Positions 1-8,557 of a stretch of 64,000 nucleotides of DNA are shown piece by piece. Source of the stretch: JBBRHQ01 sp963815645. GTDB lineage: Bacteria; Actinomycetota; Thermoleophilia; Solirubrobacterales; 70-9. The stretch lies in the NCBI GenBank assembly GCA_963815645.1, contig CAWFHL010000002.1, positions 248,001-312,000 on the forward strand. Direction: 5' to 3'. The position numbers were made by a program, and so were the translations under genes. How positions within the stretch are numbered: the first letter of the stretch is position 1; every line of letters starts with the position of its first letter. Under the pieces are notes generated by a model. It ran no database searches. It was not told the origin of the DNA and saw only the letters and a program-made list of their open reading frames with translations.

Positions 1-265
1 GCTCCGACTCGATCCGGGCGCGAATCCCGCCGGTATGCAGCGAGTGCTCGAAGTCATGCTCCTCGGCGCGCAGCAACCCGATCAGGACGATCAGCGTGTA
101 GCGCAGCGAGCGGCCCTCGGGCCGGCGATTGCCTCCGACCGAGATCTGCAGGCAAAAGGCGCCGTCACTGAGCTGCAGCGCCGGCAGCCGCTCGAGCGCG
201 AAGTGCTCGAGCTCACGGATCCGTTGAAGCCGTTTCTGGTCGGCCGCAGCCTCGAGCCCGTTCAC
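1..265 (-). CDS. Unidentified protein, N-terminal part (runs off window)
   Basis: The frame stays open to the window edge, giving 88 codons from a GTG start whose GTGA overlaps the TGA of the upstream acetyltransferase gene, so the two are probably translationally coupled. The visible part is soluble, with an amphipathic start and a stretch containing GRSLRYTLIVLIGLLRAEEH. I do not recognise the family. The coupling suggests a role in the same process as the acetyltransferase, but this is inference only. There is no signal peptide in the visible part. Confidence 0.55.
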   Translation of the reverse strand, partial: MNGLEAAADQKRLQRIRELEHFALERLPALQLSDGAFCLQISVGGNRRPEGRSLRYTLIVLIGLLRAEEHDFEHSLHTGGIRARIESE

Positions 266-1185
266 CGCCGTGACTTCGCCTCGAGCATGGCGGGATCGTA
301 GATCGTCACCCCGTCGGCGAGCATCGGCTCGAAAGCCGCGATCATCTCCACGAGCGGGATCGCGAGCACATCGGAGCGCCCCAGGGGGACGCAGCCCATG
401 CCTGCCGCGCTCAGCCGGCGTCGCACCTCGGCGGCCAGCGGCGGGTTGGCGTCGATCCGCCCGATCGAGAGCCGGGGGCGGTGCACGAGCGTGCTGGTCG
501 CGATCTCGCCGCCCTCGGCGTCGACGCAGGTGACCCGGAATCGCTCCGGGAGGAAGACTTCGTAGGGGAACGGTGGCTCCCGGGTGCACTCGAAGGCGTG
601 GTACATGGTCATCGGACGGGTGCTGGTGCCGAAAAAGACCTGGCGCGCATCGCGCTCGATCAGCCGCAGGAAGGGAGTGCCTTCGCCGAAAGGAGTCCGA
701 GCCCGCTCGTGGCCGGCGAGCAGCTGCTCGGCCCCCGGGCCCTGGGCCGTGATCGAGTGGGTGGGATGCAGGCTGCGCCGCGCCTCCGGAAGCCCGCGGA
801 AGCGCTCCGTGATCGCCCCCATCCGTGACGGCGTCCGGTGGTAGTCGAACACCGGATTCTCCTGCAGGTACTCGATCGAGAGGCCGGCCACGGGAAATGC
901 CGGCATCGCCACCAGCGCCTCCGGCCCGACCACGGCCCGCAGGGCGCTGATCACAGCCTCCGGCCCCCCGACAACGGTCCCGAAGGACGACATCTGGGTC
1001 TGCATCCAGACGTCCTGCCCGGACCCTAACCCTAGGGCGCGCAGGGCCTCCTCGATCGCCGCTTGATCGATCCGGACCGGGCGCAGGCGCTCGCGGGTGC
1101 GAAAACGGGCGCTGCGATAGCCCTTGCGGGCCGCCCGCAGATGCTCCCGCGCCGGTTTCGGCAGGCGCCGGAGGAGCCCTTTCAT
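262..1185 (-). CDS. AAC(3)-family N-acetyltransferase
   Basis: This 307-residue protein belongs to the Antibiotic_NAT (AAC(3)) fold family, which transfers acetyl from acetyl-CoA to an amino group. The family hallmark HPTHS lies at residues 140-144 and holds the conserved catalytic-region His; it is followed by the PFGEGTPF segment (about 165-172). The N-terminus is basic with no signal peptide. True aminoglycoside acetyltransferases are about 260-290 residues, so this is slightly longer. Many chromosomal members have no link to resistance and instead act on sugar or natural-product amines. The coupled unknown gene downstream fits a small biosynthetic or cell-envelope pathway. Family assignment is firm; the substrate is unknown. 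Confidence 0.8.
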   Translation of the reverse strand: MKGLLRRLPKPAREHLRAARKGYRSARFRTRERLRPVRIDQAAIEEALRALGLGSGQDVWMQTQMSSFGTVVGGPEAVISALRAVVGPEALVAMPAFPVAGLSIEYLQENPVFDYHRTPSRMGAITERFRGLPEARRSLHPTHSITAQGPGAEQLLAGHERARTPFGEGTPFLRLIERDARQVFFGTSTRPMTMYHAFECTREPPFPYEVFLPERFRVTCVDAEGGEIATSTLVHRPRLSIGRIDANPPLAAEVRRRLSAAGMGCVPLGRSDVLAIPLVEMIAAFEPMLADGVTIYDPAMLEAKSRR

Positions 1186-1190
1186 AGGAA

Positions 1191-1244
1191 ACTTGCGCCG
1201 GCTGCGCCGCCTGACACGCCTGTGCCGGCGCTAACCGCGCCGGC
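1191..1244. repeat. Two-hairpin extragenic repeat, copy D
   Basis: This is one of four copies in the window (others at 13092-13147, 46456-46511 and 52387-52442). Read on the minus strand it has a first hairpin with arms GCCGGCGC and GCGCCGGC, a short spacer, then a second hairpin of the GGCGGC/GCCGCC type. This copy is the most diverged: two bases are missing from the first loop and the second hairpin is altered. It ends about 6 bp past the stop codon of the acyl-CoA ligase gene. Confidence 0.8.
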
Positions 1245-1249
1245 ATCGA

Positions 1250-3058
1250 TCAACTGTAGAGCTCCTCGATCTCGGGCCCGTACTTCTCGGCGATCGGCTT
1301 TCGCTTCAACTTCATCGTCGGGGTCAGCTCGTCTCCGCCCGGACTCCACTCCTGCGGTAGGACCTTGAACTTCTTGATCTGCTCGACCCTCGCCATCTTC
1401 GCGTTGGCCTCCTCGACTCCGTTCTCCACCGCCTCCAGCAGCCTCTCCTCGGTCGCCAGCTCCGGGATCGGAGCGCCTTCGAGCCCGTTGGCTGCCGCCC
1501 AGACCGGCGCGTAGTCCGGATCGAGGACGACCAGGGCGACGTTGTAGGGGCGGCCATCGCCGATTGCCACGCACTGGCCGATCAAGGGATCGGCGGCCTT
1601 CAGCTTCGACTCGATGTTGGCCGGTGACATGTTCTTGCCGGCCGCGTTGATGATCAGCTCCTTCTTGCGGTCGACGATCTTCAGGTAGCCGTCGGAGTCG
1701 AGCTCGCCTATATCGCCGGTGAGCAGCCATCCGTCCTCGAAGGTCTCGGCGGTCTTCTCCGGCATCTTGCGGTACCCGGGCATCACCCCGTCGCCCTTCA
1801 CCATCACCTCGCCGTCGTCGGCGAGCTTGATCTCCACGCCAGGGACTGGCGGGCCGACAGTTCCCAGCTTGATCCTCTCCGGCGGGTTGAGTGTGGCGAC
1901 GCCGCAGGTCTCAGACATCCCCCAAAGCTCGCCCACCGGGATCCCGATCGCGTGGAAGAACTCGAGTACCTCCAGCGGGGTGGGGGCAGCGCCGACGTTG
2001 ACGGCCTGCAGCTCGTCTAGGCCGAGCGCCGCCCGCAGCTTCGAGAACAGCTCCGCGTCGGCCTTCTCGACCGCAGCGGCGAGCTCAACGGGCACCTCCT
2101 CGCCGGCCTGCTCGAGGCGGACCTTGGTGATCGCTGCCTCAAGGCCCTGCTCGGCCGGGATCCGCTGCTCGTCGGGAAGGCTTGCGAGCTGCGCTTCGAG
2201 CCCGGCCTTCAGCTTCTCGTAGATCCTCGGCACCGCGAAGAACCAGGACGGCTTCACCTTCGGGATGAACTCGACGATCCGCCGCGGGTCGGGGCAGATC
2301 GTCACCGTCAGCCCGTTGACCACCGGCAGGTAGTAATGGGCGCCCCGCTCGGCGATGTGGGCCGCGGGCAACCAGGAGATCAGCCGCCCGCCGCGCTTCG
2401 GCAGCTCGACCATCCCTTCGACCCCAGCGGTCAGCGCCATCAGATTGCGGTGGGTGAGCTGCACCCCCTTCGGCGGCCCGGTGGTGCCGGATGTGTAGAT
2501 CAGCGTCAGGAGGTCGTCGAGGCCCACCTCGGCGGAGCGCTCGGCGGGGTCGAAATCCGGGTTGGTGGCCTCCAGTTGCTCGAGCGTCGCGGTCCCGCCC
2601 GCGCCGTCGATGATGATCACGTGCTCGAGGTCGGGGAGGCTCTTCCGCGCCTCGTTGAAGGACTCGAGGAAGGCCGACTCGATGATCGCGATCCGCGAGC
2701 CGGCGTCGGAGGCCACGTAGGCAATCTGTTCGGGCGACGAGGTCTGGTAGATCGAGAACGGGACGCCGCCGAGGCTGACCGCAGCCAGGTCGCATGGGAT
2801 GAACTCGGGACGGTTGTTGAGCATCAGGGCGAGGGTTTCCCCTTTCTGCAGCCCGAGTTGCTCGAGCCCCCCCGCGATCCGGTTGACCCAGGCGGAGAGC
2901 TGGTTCCAGGTGATCGAGACCGAGTCGTCATCGGTGCGCAGTGCAACGTCCTCGCCGATCCTCGCGACCGTCTTCAGGAATGCCTCGTAGACGTTGGAGG
3001 ACTCCGGCTCCTTCCCCGGCCCGCCGCTTGCGTAGCGCTCCGCAGTGCTGATCTCCAA
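1250..3058 (-). CDS. Long-chain fatty-acid--CoA ligase (AMP-forming)
   Basis: A 602-residue ANL-superfamily enzyme that activates a fatty acid with ATP and CoA. The adenylation P-loop YTSGTTGPPKG is at 188-198. The PAAHIAER segment at 231-238 is typical of long-chain (FadD15-like) ligases, and the hinge/ATP region LTGDIG (446-451), DRKKE (463-467) and NAAGKNMSP (471-479) is complete. Length and motif order match bacterial long-chain acyl-CoA synthetases. No transmembrane segment is seen. It lies 41 bp downstream of rseP and may be the last gene of the rpsB-to-rseP block. The chain-length preference cannot be read from sequence. Confidence 0.9.
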   Translation of the reverse strand: MEISTAERYASGGPGKEPESSNVYEAFLKTVARIGEDVALRTDDDSVSITWNQLSAWVNRIAGGLEQLGLQKGETLALMLNNRPEFIPCDLAAVSLGGVPFSIYQTSSPEQIAYVASDAGSRIAIIESAFLESFNEARKSLPDLEHVIIIDGAGGTATLEQLEATNPDFDPAERSAEVGLDDLLTLIYTSGTTGPPKGVQLTHRNLMALTAGVEGMVELPKRGGRLISWLPAAHIAERGAHYYLPVVNGLTVTICPDPRRIVEFIPKVKPSWFFAVPRIYEKLKAGLEAQLASLPDEQRIPAEQGLEAAITKVRLEQAGEEVPVELAAAVEKADAELFSKLRAALGLDELQAVNVGAAPTPLEVLEFFHAIGIPVGELWGMSETCGVATLNPPERIKLGTVGPPVPGVEIKLADDGEVMVKGDGVMPGYRKMPEKTAETFEDGWLLTGDIGELDSDGYLKIVDRKKELIINAAGKNMSPANIESKLKAADPLIGQCVAIGDGRPYNVALVVLDPDYAPVWAAANGLEGAPIPELATEERLLEAVENGVEEANAKMARVEQIKKFKVLPQEWSPGGDELTPTMKLKRKPIAEKYGPEIEELYS

Positions 3059-3099
3059 TGCCCCTCCTCCTCCTCGGTTTCCTGGGCAGTGCAGGGAAA

Positions 3100-4188
3100 C
3101 TACCGCACGTTGAAGCCTTCGCCAGTCAAGCGCCCAATGTCATTCGTCAGGCCGATGAAGAACAGCATGATCACCAGCACGAAGCCGACGGCGCTGGCCC
3201 GTTCCATCACCCGGAACGGAACCGGCCGGCCGCGAATCTTCTCGACCACGCTCCAGAAGATGTGTCCTCCATCCAGGGGCAGGAAGGGGAACAGGTTGAT
3301 CAGACCCAGGGAGAGGCTGATCACGGCCAGCAGGATGAGGGACTGCCGCCAGCCCACGTCAATCGTCTGCGAGGCCACGTCGCTGACTCCGACAACCCCT
3401 GAGACCTGTTTTCGCTTCTTGGCGTCGAGAATGTTGGCGAAGACATTTACCGTCTTCGAGGTGACCAGCCAGATCGCTCCGGTTGCGCGATCGACTGCCG
3501 CCCCAACGCTGCTGGACGCCGGCACCAATCCGTACGAAAAACCGATTCGCATTCGCCTTACGGTCGAGTCGTACTCTGGGATCACGGTAATGCTGCGGAT
3601 CCGGCCGTCGCGCCTGATCCGCAGGGTCACCGGCTTGGCGGCCCGGCATCCGTCGACCAGCCGGCCAGGGCACTTGTCGGCGGCGATCGCATTGGAGAAC
3701 CGGGTCAGCTGGTCCTCGAGCGAGAGGTTCGCGTAGGAGCGCCCGTTCACCGAGCCGATCCGGTCGCCGCTCTGAAGCTGCTTCGACGCAGGCGAGCCCG
3801 GGACGATCTCGCCCACCGTGTTGGCCAGGTCCCGGGCGCTGAAGGAGAGGACGAAGAGGATCAGGAAGGCGAGAACGATGTTGACCGCCGGCCCGGCACC
3901 GATCACCACGATCCGCTTCCAGACCGGTTGCTGGTAGTAGCCGCGGGAGGCCACCTCGCCGGGCAGCTCCTCCTCGGGGTTCATCCCGGTGATCTTCACG
4001 AAGCCGCCTAGCGGGATCGCGCCGATCCCGTACTCGGTCTCGCCTCTGCGAGTTGAGACGAGCTTTGGCGGGAAGAAGAGAAAGAAGCGCTCGACCCGCA
4101 TCCCGGTGGCTTTGGCTGCGATGAAGTGCCCGAACTCGTGCAGGATGATCAGGAAGGCGAAGCCGAGGAAGACGATCACCCAGCTCAC
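3100..4188 (-). CDS. rseP: Site-2 zinc metalloprotease RseP/RasP family
   Basis: A membrane-embedded M50 protease of 362 residues that performs regulated intramembrane proteolysis (for example of anti-sigma factors) and clears signal-peptide remnants. The zinc motif HEFGH is at residues 17-21 in the first membrane helix, and the third ligand motif LDGGH is at 305-309. A PDZ-like domain spans roughly 125-200, and further membrane helices lie at about 93-117 and near the C-terminus. Its start overlaps the dxr stop by 4 nt, which implies coupling. The order cdsA-dxr-rseP is the standard bacterial arrangement. Confidence 0.94.
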   Translation of the reverse strand: MSWVIVFLGFAFLIILHEFGHFIAAKATGMRVERFFLFFPPKLVSTRRGETEYGIGAIPLGGFVKITGMNPEEELPGEVASRGYYQQPVWKRIVVIGAGPAVNIVLAFLILFVLSFSARDLANTVGEIVPGSPASKQLQSGDRIGSVNGRSYANLSLEDQLTRFSNAIAADKCPGRLVDGCRAAKPVTLRIRRDGRIRSITVIPEYDSTVRRMRIGFSYGLVPASSSVGAAVDRATGAIWLVTSKTVNVFANILDAKKRKQVSGVVGVSDVASQTIDVGWRQSLILLAVISLSLGLINLFPFLPLDGGHIFWSVVEKIRGRPVPFRVMERASAVGFVLVIMLFFIGLTNDIGRLTGEGFNVR

Positions 4189-5330
4189 GCCCGGCTCACC
4201 TCCGTGACCAGAGCCACAGCCTTTCGCCGCGCCTCGGCGTCGGCGGCGTAGAGGTCATCGAAGTGGGTCACCGGAGAGCCGCCACCCTGATCGAGGGCGG
4301 TTTCGATCACCTCGGGGATCGCGGTGAAGGGGATCTCCCCGGCGAGGAATGCCGCCACCGCAACCTCATCAGCGGCGTTCAGGACGCAGGGCGCCGTCCC
4401 GCCGGCCTCCCCTGCCTCCCTTGCGAGCCGCAGGCAGGCGAAGGTCTCGGGGTCGGGTGACTCGAAGCTCAGCTCGCCGGCGGCTGCGAGGTCGAGCCGA
4501 TCGATCGGCAGGTCGGCCCGCTCGGGAAAGTGCAGCGCGTAGGAGATCGGCACCCGCATGTCGGGGTAGCCGAGATGAGCGAGCGAGGCGCCGTCGTTGA
4601 GGTGGACTAGCGAGTGCACGATCGACTGCGGATGGACGACCACCTCGATCCGCTCGTAGGGGACGCCGAAAAGGTGGAAGGCCTCGATCATCTCGAACCC
4701 CTTGTTGATCAGCGTCGCCGAGTCGATTGTGATCCGCCCGCCCATCTCCCAGGTCGGGTGCCGCAGCGCCTCGGCCGGGGTGATCCCGGCGAGATCGTCG
4801 CGTCCCCGGAAGGGTCCCCCCGAGGCGGTCAGGACGAGCCGCTCGATCGTCCCCGGGGGCTCTGAGCGGATCAGCTGGAACAAGGCCGAGTGCTCGGAGT
4901 CCACGGGCAGCAGGCGGGCGCCGGTCCCCTCCGCCAGTGCGGTGACCAGCTCGCCGCCGATCACCAGGCTCTCCTTGTTGGCGAGGGCGACGTCGATTCC
5001 CTCACTGAGGGCGACGATGGTCGGGCCCAGTCCGGCGGCGCCGACGATCCCGTTGAGCACGAGGTCAGCCCCGGAGGAGGCGATCAGTTCGGCGATCCCC
5101 TCCTCGCCCTCCAGCACCTGCCCGCTCCACACCGAGCGGGCCCGCTCGGTCGCGGCGGCATCCGCGAGGGCGATCGCCGGGACGCCGTGCTCGCGGGCCT
5201 GCTCGACCGCCTGGTCGGCGCCGCCGCGGGCGGCGAGGCCGACCACCCGCAGCTCTTCCGAGCCCCGCACGATCTCCAGGGCCTGGGTGCCGATCGAGCC
5301 GGTAGAACCGAGGATCACGACCTTTTTCAT
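4185..5330 (-). CDS. dxr: 1-deoxy-D-xylulose 5-phosphate reductoisomerase
   Basis: Converts DXP to 2-C-methyl-D-erythritol 4-phosphate with NADPH, the committed step of the MEP isoprenoid pathway, whose product feeds UppS nearby. The start is taken at ATG 5330 because the protein then begins MKKVVILGSTGSIGTQ, the usual N-terminus with the NADPH-binding GSTGSIG at residues 8-14. The frame is open 27 codons further upstream, but that part looks unrelated. Other landmarks are ANKES (117-121), the metal-site PVDSEHSA (142-149) and the lid/substrate region ATLINKGFEMIEA (205-217). The length of 381 residues is normal. Confidence 0.95.
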   Translation of the reverse strand: MKKVVILGSTGSIGTQALEIVRGSEELRVVGLAARGGADQAVEQAREHGVPAIALADAAATERARSVWSGQVLEGEEGIAELIASSGADLVLNGIVGAAGLGPTIVALSEGIDVALANKESLVIGGELVTALAEGTGARLLPVDSEHSALFQLIRSEPPGTIERLVLTASGGPFRGRDDLAGITPAEALRHPTWEMGGRITIDSATLINKGFEMIEAFHLFGVPYERIEVVVHPQSIVHSLVHLNDGASLAHLGYPDMRVPISYALHFPERADLPIDRLDLAAAGELSFESPDPETFACLRLAREAGEAGGTAPCVLNAADEVAVAAFLAGEIPFTAIPEVIETALDQGGGSPVTHFDDLYAADAEARRKAVALVTEVSRA

Positions 5331-5354
5331 GGCAGGGAGTGTAGGTAGCGATCG

Positions 5355-5401
5355 CACTCGATCCGGGGTCGAGTGGACGATTGCGTCCACCTTGTGGACG
5401 C
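5355..5401 (-). promoter_or_regulatory. Nested hairpins in the cdsA-dxr gap
   Basis: In the 127-bp gap upstream of dxr I see a CACTCGA/TCGAGTG stem (5355-5375) and two mutually exclusive stems: GTGGAC/GTCCAC (about 5373-5390) and GCGTCCAC/GTGGACGC with a 3-nt loop (about 5383-5401). They could act as an internal terminator, a processing site or a switch ahead of dxr. There is no U-run, so intrinsic termination is doubtful. Confidence 0.4.
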
Positions 5402-5457
5402 TTCCGGTCACTCGGCGGGAGGTGCAGGGGAGCTGGGGGAAGCTAGCTCCGGCCGAG

Positions 5458-6543
5458 TCAGTAGACCAGCTGAACCGCGAGGTAGTAGCCGACCACGATC
5501 GTGAAGAAGGCGGCGTCGAGGCGGTCGAGAATACCCCCGTGCGGCCCGAACAGAGTGCCGGTGTCCTTGCGGCCGAGGTCCCGCTTGATCATCGACTCGA
5601 AGAGGTCGCCGAGCGGCGCCGTGGCTGCCACCGCGGCACCGAGGATGAGCGCGTCGGTACCGCTCAGCCAGTCCTGGTAGAGCCCCGCGAACCAGAAGCC
5701 GACGGTGCCGATCAAAAAGCCGCCGATCAGTCCTTCGAGCGTCTTGTTCGGGGAAAGCTCGGGGGCGATCTTGTGATTTCCGAACATGCGGCCAGTCGCG
5801 TAGGCCGCGGTGTCGGTGACGAAGGTGCCGACTAAGACGTCGATCAGCAGGGCGGCGCCGTGGCTGGGCAGGTCGCGAAGCAGTACCGCGTGCAGAAGCG
5901 GGATCCCGATCCACAGCACCCCGAGCATCGTCACCGCGAGCGAGAGCGTGACCCCGTCGCGGTCGCGGCGGCGGGCGGCGAAGGCAAACAGCAGCAGGAA
6001 GGAGGCGGCGATCGCCAGCAGGATGTTGAAGGCGGTGCCGAAGTGGGCGGCCATGATCATCCCGGCTACCGAGATCAGTGCCGCGAGCTGCAACGGCCGG
6101 TAGGGAGCCGTGATCACGCAGTACTCGCGCAGCGCGACCAGGGCGAGCGCCACCATCGCGACCGCGAAGATGATTCCCCCGGCGACGGTGATCGCGATCG
6201 CGAAGACGATCCAGGGAATCGCGATCAGAACCCGCTTCAAGGTCTCGCTCCGCAGCCCACGCCGCCGCCGTGGGGGAACGATCTGCTCCCGCGGAGGCGC
6301 GGGCCGTGGCTCGGCGAAGAAGCCTTCGGATCCGCCGCTCAGCAGCTCCTCCCCGCCGGGGATCCCGTCTGTGGAGGCGGCCTCGAGATCGAACGGTGCC
6401 GAGGACTCGGCAGCCGTCGTCTCCCGCTGCTCCCGGCGAGGTGAGCGCCGCCTCAGGCTCGGCAGCCGTCGCCGTCGCGGTTCTCGTCCGGCCGCCACTT
6501 CAGGCTCTGGCTCCGAAACGGCGCTTGCGGGCCTCGAACTCAC
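5458..6543 (-). CDS. cdsA: Phosphatidate cytidylyltransferase (CDP-diglyceride synthase)
   Basis: Integral membrane enzyme forming CDP-diacylglycerol from phosphatidate and CTP, the precursor of all anionic phospholipids. The CDP-alcohol signature SMIKR...KD...GPHGGILDRLDA lies at residues 317-344 close to the C-terminus, as expected. About eight hydrophobic segments follow a roughly 100-residue charged, Arg- and Pro-rich N-terminal extension, which is unusual compared with the 270-residue E. coli protein but common in Actinobacteria. The ATG chosen makes the gene overlap uppS by 44 nt; a later start inside the extension is possible. Confidence 0.92.
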   Translation of the reverse strand: MSSRPASAVSEPEPEVAAGREPRRRRLPSLRRRSPRREQRETTAAESSAPFDLEAASTDGIPGGEELLSGGSEGFFAEPRPAPPREQIVPPRRRRGLRSETLKRVLIAIPWIVFAIAITVAGGIIFAVAMVALALVALREYCVITAPYRPLQLAALISVAGMIMAAHFGTAFNILLAIAASFLLLFAFAARRRDRDGVTLSLAVTMLGVLWIGIPLLHAVLLRDLPSHGAALLIDVLVGTFVTDTAAYATGRMFGNHKIAPELSPNKTLEGLIGGFLIGTVGFWFAGLYQDWLSGTDALILGAAVAATAPLGDLFESMIKRDLGRKDTGTLFGPHGGILDRLDAAFFTIVVGYYLAVQLVY

Positions 6544-7168
6544 GCAGCGAGGCCTCGAAGGCCTCGCGGCCGAAATCGGGCCAGAGCTCCTCGCGGAAGA
6601 CGAACTCGGAATAGGCGCATTGCCAAAGCAGGTAGTTGGAGACCCGCATCTCCCCGCTGGTGCGAATCAGCAGGTCGGGGTCGTGCATCTCCGGCGCATA
6701 CAGGGAGCGGCGGAACTCCTCCTCGGAATCTCCCTGGAAGCTCCGCGCTGCGTCGACGATCTCGGCCCTGCCGCCATAGTTGAATGCGACGAACAGGGTT
6801 ATCCGCCGGTTGGCGGCGGTCAGCGCCTCGGCCCTGTCCATCCGCTCGCCGATCTCCTCGGGGACGCCTTCGCGCCGGCCGATGAATCGCATGCGAACTC
6901 CCTCCTCGTGCAGCTCGGGAGTCTCGCGGTCGATCCGCTGCCCGAACATCCGCATCAGCCCGTCGACCTCCGCCTTGGGCCGGGTCCAGTTCTCGGTCGA
7001 AAAGGAGAACACAGTGAGCTCCGTGACGCCTAGCTCAGCGGCATCCCGAAGGCGGGCCTTGACCACGTCGGCGCCGGCTTCGTGGCCCGCGAGCGGGTCG
7101 AGTCCGCGCTGCTGGGCCCAGCGTCCGTTGCCATCGGTGATGATCGCGACGTAGCTGGGGACCGCCAT
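6500..7168 (-). CDS. uppS: Isoprenyl transferase (undecaprenyl diphosphate synthase family)
   Basis: A cis-prenyltransferase that extends farnesyl or geranyl diphosphate with IPP to make the C50-C55 lipid carrier for wall synthesis. Start is set at ATG 7168 giving MAVPSYVAIITDGNGRWA, because upstream codons encode an Arg-rich stretch overlapping frr. The catalytic Asp is in DGNGRWA (12-18); FSTENW (56-61) and RTSGE (169-173) are the other conserved blocks. The 222 residues are slightly short but complete. Cytosolic; it lies between frr and cdsA as in most bacteria. Confidence 0.93.
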   Translation of the reverse strand: MAVPSYVAIITDGNGRWAQQRGLDPLAGHEAGADVVKARLRDAAELGVTELTVFSFSTENWTRPKAEVDGLMRMFGQRIDRETPELHEEGVRMRFIGRREGVPEEIGERMDRAEALTAANRRITLFVAFNYGGRAEIVDAARSFQGDSEEEFRRSLYAPEMHDPDLLIRTSGEMRVSNYLLWQCAYSEFVFREELWPDFGREAFEASLREFEARKRRFGARA

Positions 7169-7199
7169 CGGCTTTGGGCGCCAGCTTCCGCGCCGACCC

Positions 7200-7769
7200 T
7201 CAGACCTCGAGGATCTCTTCCTCCTTGCCCTTGAGCAGTTCGTCGATCTCGCCGGTCGCGGCGTCGGTCTCCTTCTGCAGGGCGGACTCGGCTCGGCGCT
7301 CGTCGTCCTCACCCGTCTCGCCCTCCTTCTTCAGCTCCCGCAGATCGTGCATGACATCGCGGCGGACGTTGCGGACCGCGACCTTGCCCTCCTCGGCGAC
7401 GCCGTGGACGACCTTGACCATCTCCCTGCGCCGCTCCTCGGTCAGCTCCGGAATCTGCAGCCGGATGACGTTGCCGTCGTTACTCGGGGTGAGGCCGACA
7501 TCGGACTCGAGGATCGCCTTCTCGATCGCCCCGATCGCCGATTTGTCGAATGGCGTCAGGGTGAGCAGGCGGGCGTCGGTGGTGGCGACGTTGGCGAGTT
7601 GCTTCAGCGCGGTCTGAGTGCCGTAGTAATCGACCGTGATCCGGTCGAGCAGGTGCGGCGACGCCCGGCCGGTACGCACCGTGGCGAGCTCCCCGCGCGT
7701 CGAATCGACCGTCTTCTGCATCCGCTGCTTGGCGTCGGCGAGCAGCTCGTTGATGAACTCGTTCTCCAC
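7200..7769 (-). CDS. frr: Ribosome recycling factor
   Basis: Works with EF-G to split post-termination ribosomes. The GTG at 7769 is preferred because it gives the standard 189-residue protein starting VENEFINELLADAKQRM; the frame upstream reads into the pyrH gap with no similarity. The typical three-helix-bundle sequence is seen, including TVRTGRASP near residues 31-39 and the Arg/Glu-rich third helix. The C-terminus is very acidic (KGKEEEILEV). It is located 40 bp after pyrH in the conserved rpsB-tsf-pyrH-frr order. Confidence 0.95.
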   Translation of the reverse strand: MENEFINELLADAKQRMQKTVDSTRGELATVRTGRASPHLLDRITVDYYGTQTALKQLANVATTDARLLTLTPFDKSAIGAIEKAILESDVGLTPSNDGNVIRLQIPELTEERRREMVKVVHGVAEEGKVAVRNVRRDVMHDLRELKKEGETGEDDERRAESALQKETDAATGEIDELLKGKEEEILEV

Positions 7770-7809
7770 GCGCGCAATCCTAACCCCGCGCGGTCTGGAA
7801 ATGACCCTC

Positions 7810-8547
7810 TCAGGCCGAGGGGCCGTCGCCGTCGACCAGGGTGCCGACCTTCTCTCCGGAGAGGATGCGATCGATGTTCCCCTCGTCAGCCATGTTGAAG
7901 ACATGGATCGGCAGCGCGTTGTCCATGCAGAGGGACAGTGCGGTCGAGTCCATCACCCGCAGCTCCCGCTCGATCGCCTCGCGGTGGGTGATTCTCGGGA
8001 TGAACTTCGCCTCCGGGTTGGTCGCGGGATCGGAGTCGTAGACGCCCTCGACCCCGTTCTTGGCCATCAGGATCGCCTCGGCGTGGATCTCCAGCGCGCG
8101 CAGTGCGGCCGCGGTGTCGGTGGTGAAGAACGGGTTGCCGGTACCCGCAGCGAAGATCACCACCCGGCCCTTCTCCAGATGCCGCATCGCCCGACGGCGG
8201 ATGTAGGGCTCGGCCACCTCCTTGACGTCGATCGCCGACATCACCCGGGTGTGCTCCCCGAGCTTCTCCAGGGCATCCTGGAGAGTCAGCGCGTTGAGCA
8301 CGGTCGCCATCATCCCCATGTAGTCGCCCGTCGCCCTATCCATCCCGGCAGCCGCGGCTTCCAGCCCCCGGTAGATGTTTCCGGCACCTACGACCAGGGC
8401 GATCTCCACCCCGCGTCCTCGCGTCGCGGCTACCTGCTCGGCGATCCGCCCCACCTGCCCCGCGTCGGTGCCGTATTCGAGGTCCCCCATCAGTGCCTCC
8501 CCGGAGAGCTTCAGGAGGATGCGGCTGAACTGGCGATCGACGGCCAT
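7810..8547 (-). CDS. pyrH: Uridylate kinase (UMP kinase)
   Basis: Phosphorylates UMP to UDP with ATP; bacterial PyrH is a hexameric amino-acid-kinase-fold enzyme unrelated to eukaryotic UMP/CMP kinase. The ATP-binding KLSGE is at residues 13-17, and the nucleotide loop AAGTGNPFFTTDTAA lies around residue 130-145. The 245-residue length is normal. The start MAVDRQFSRILLKLSGEA is 10 bp after the tsf stop, so these genes are probably co-transcribed. Confidence 0.96.
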   Translation of the reverse strand: MAVDRQFSRILLKLSGEALMGDLEYGTDAGQVGRIAEQVAATRGRGVEIALVVGAGNIYRGLEAAAAGMDRATGDYMGMMATVLNALTLQDALEKLGEHTRVMSAIDVKEVAEPYIRRRAMRHLEKGRVVIFAAGTGNPFFTTDTAAALRALEIHAEAILMAKNGVEGVYDSDPATNPEAKFIPRITHREAIERELRVMDSTALSLCMDNALPIHVFNMADEGNIDRILSGEKVGTLVDGDGPSA

Positions 8548-8557
8548 CGAGAAAGCG

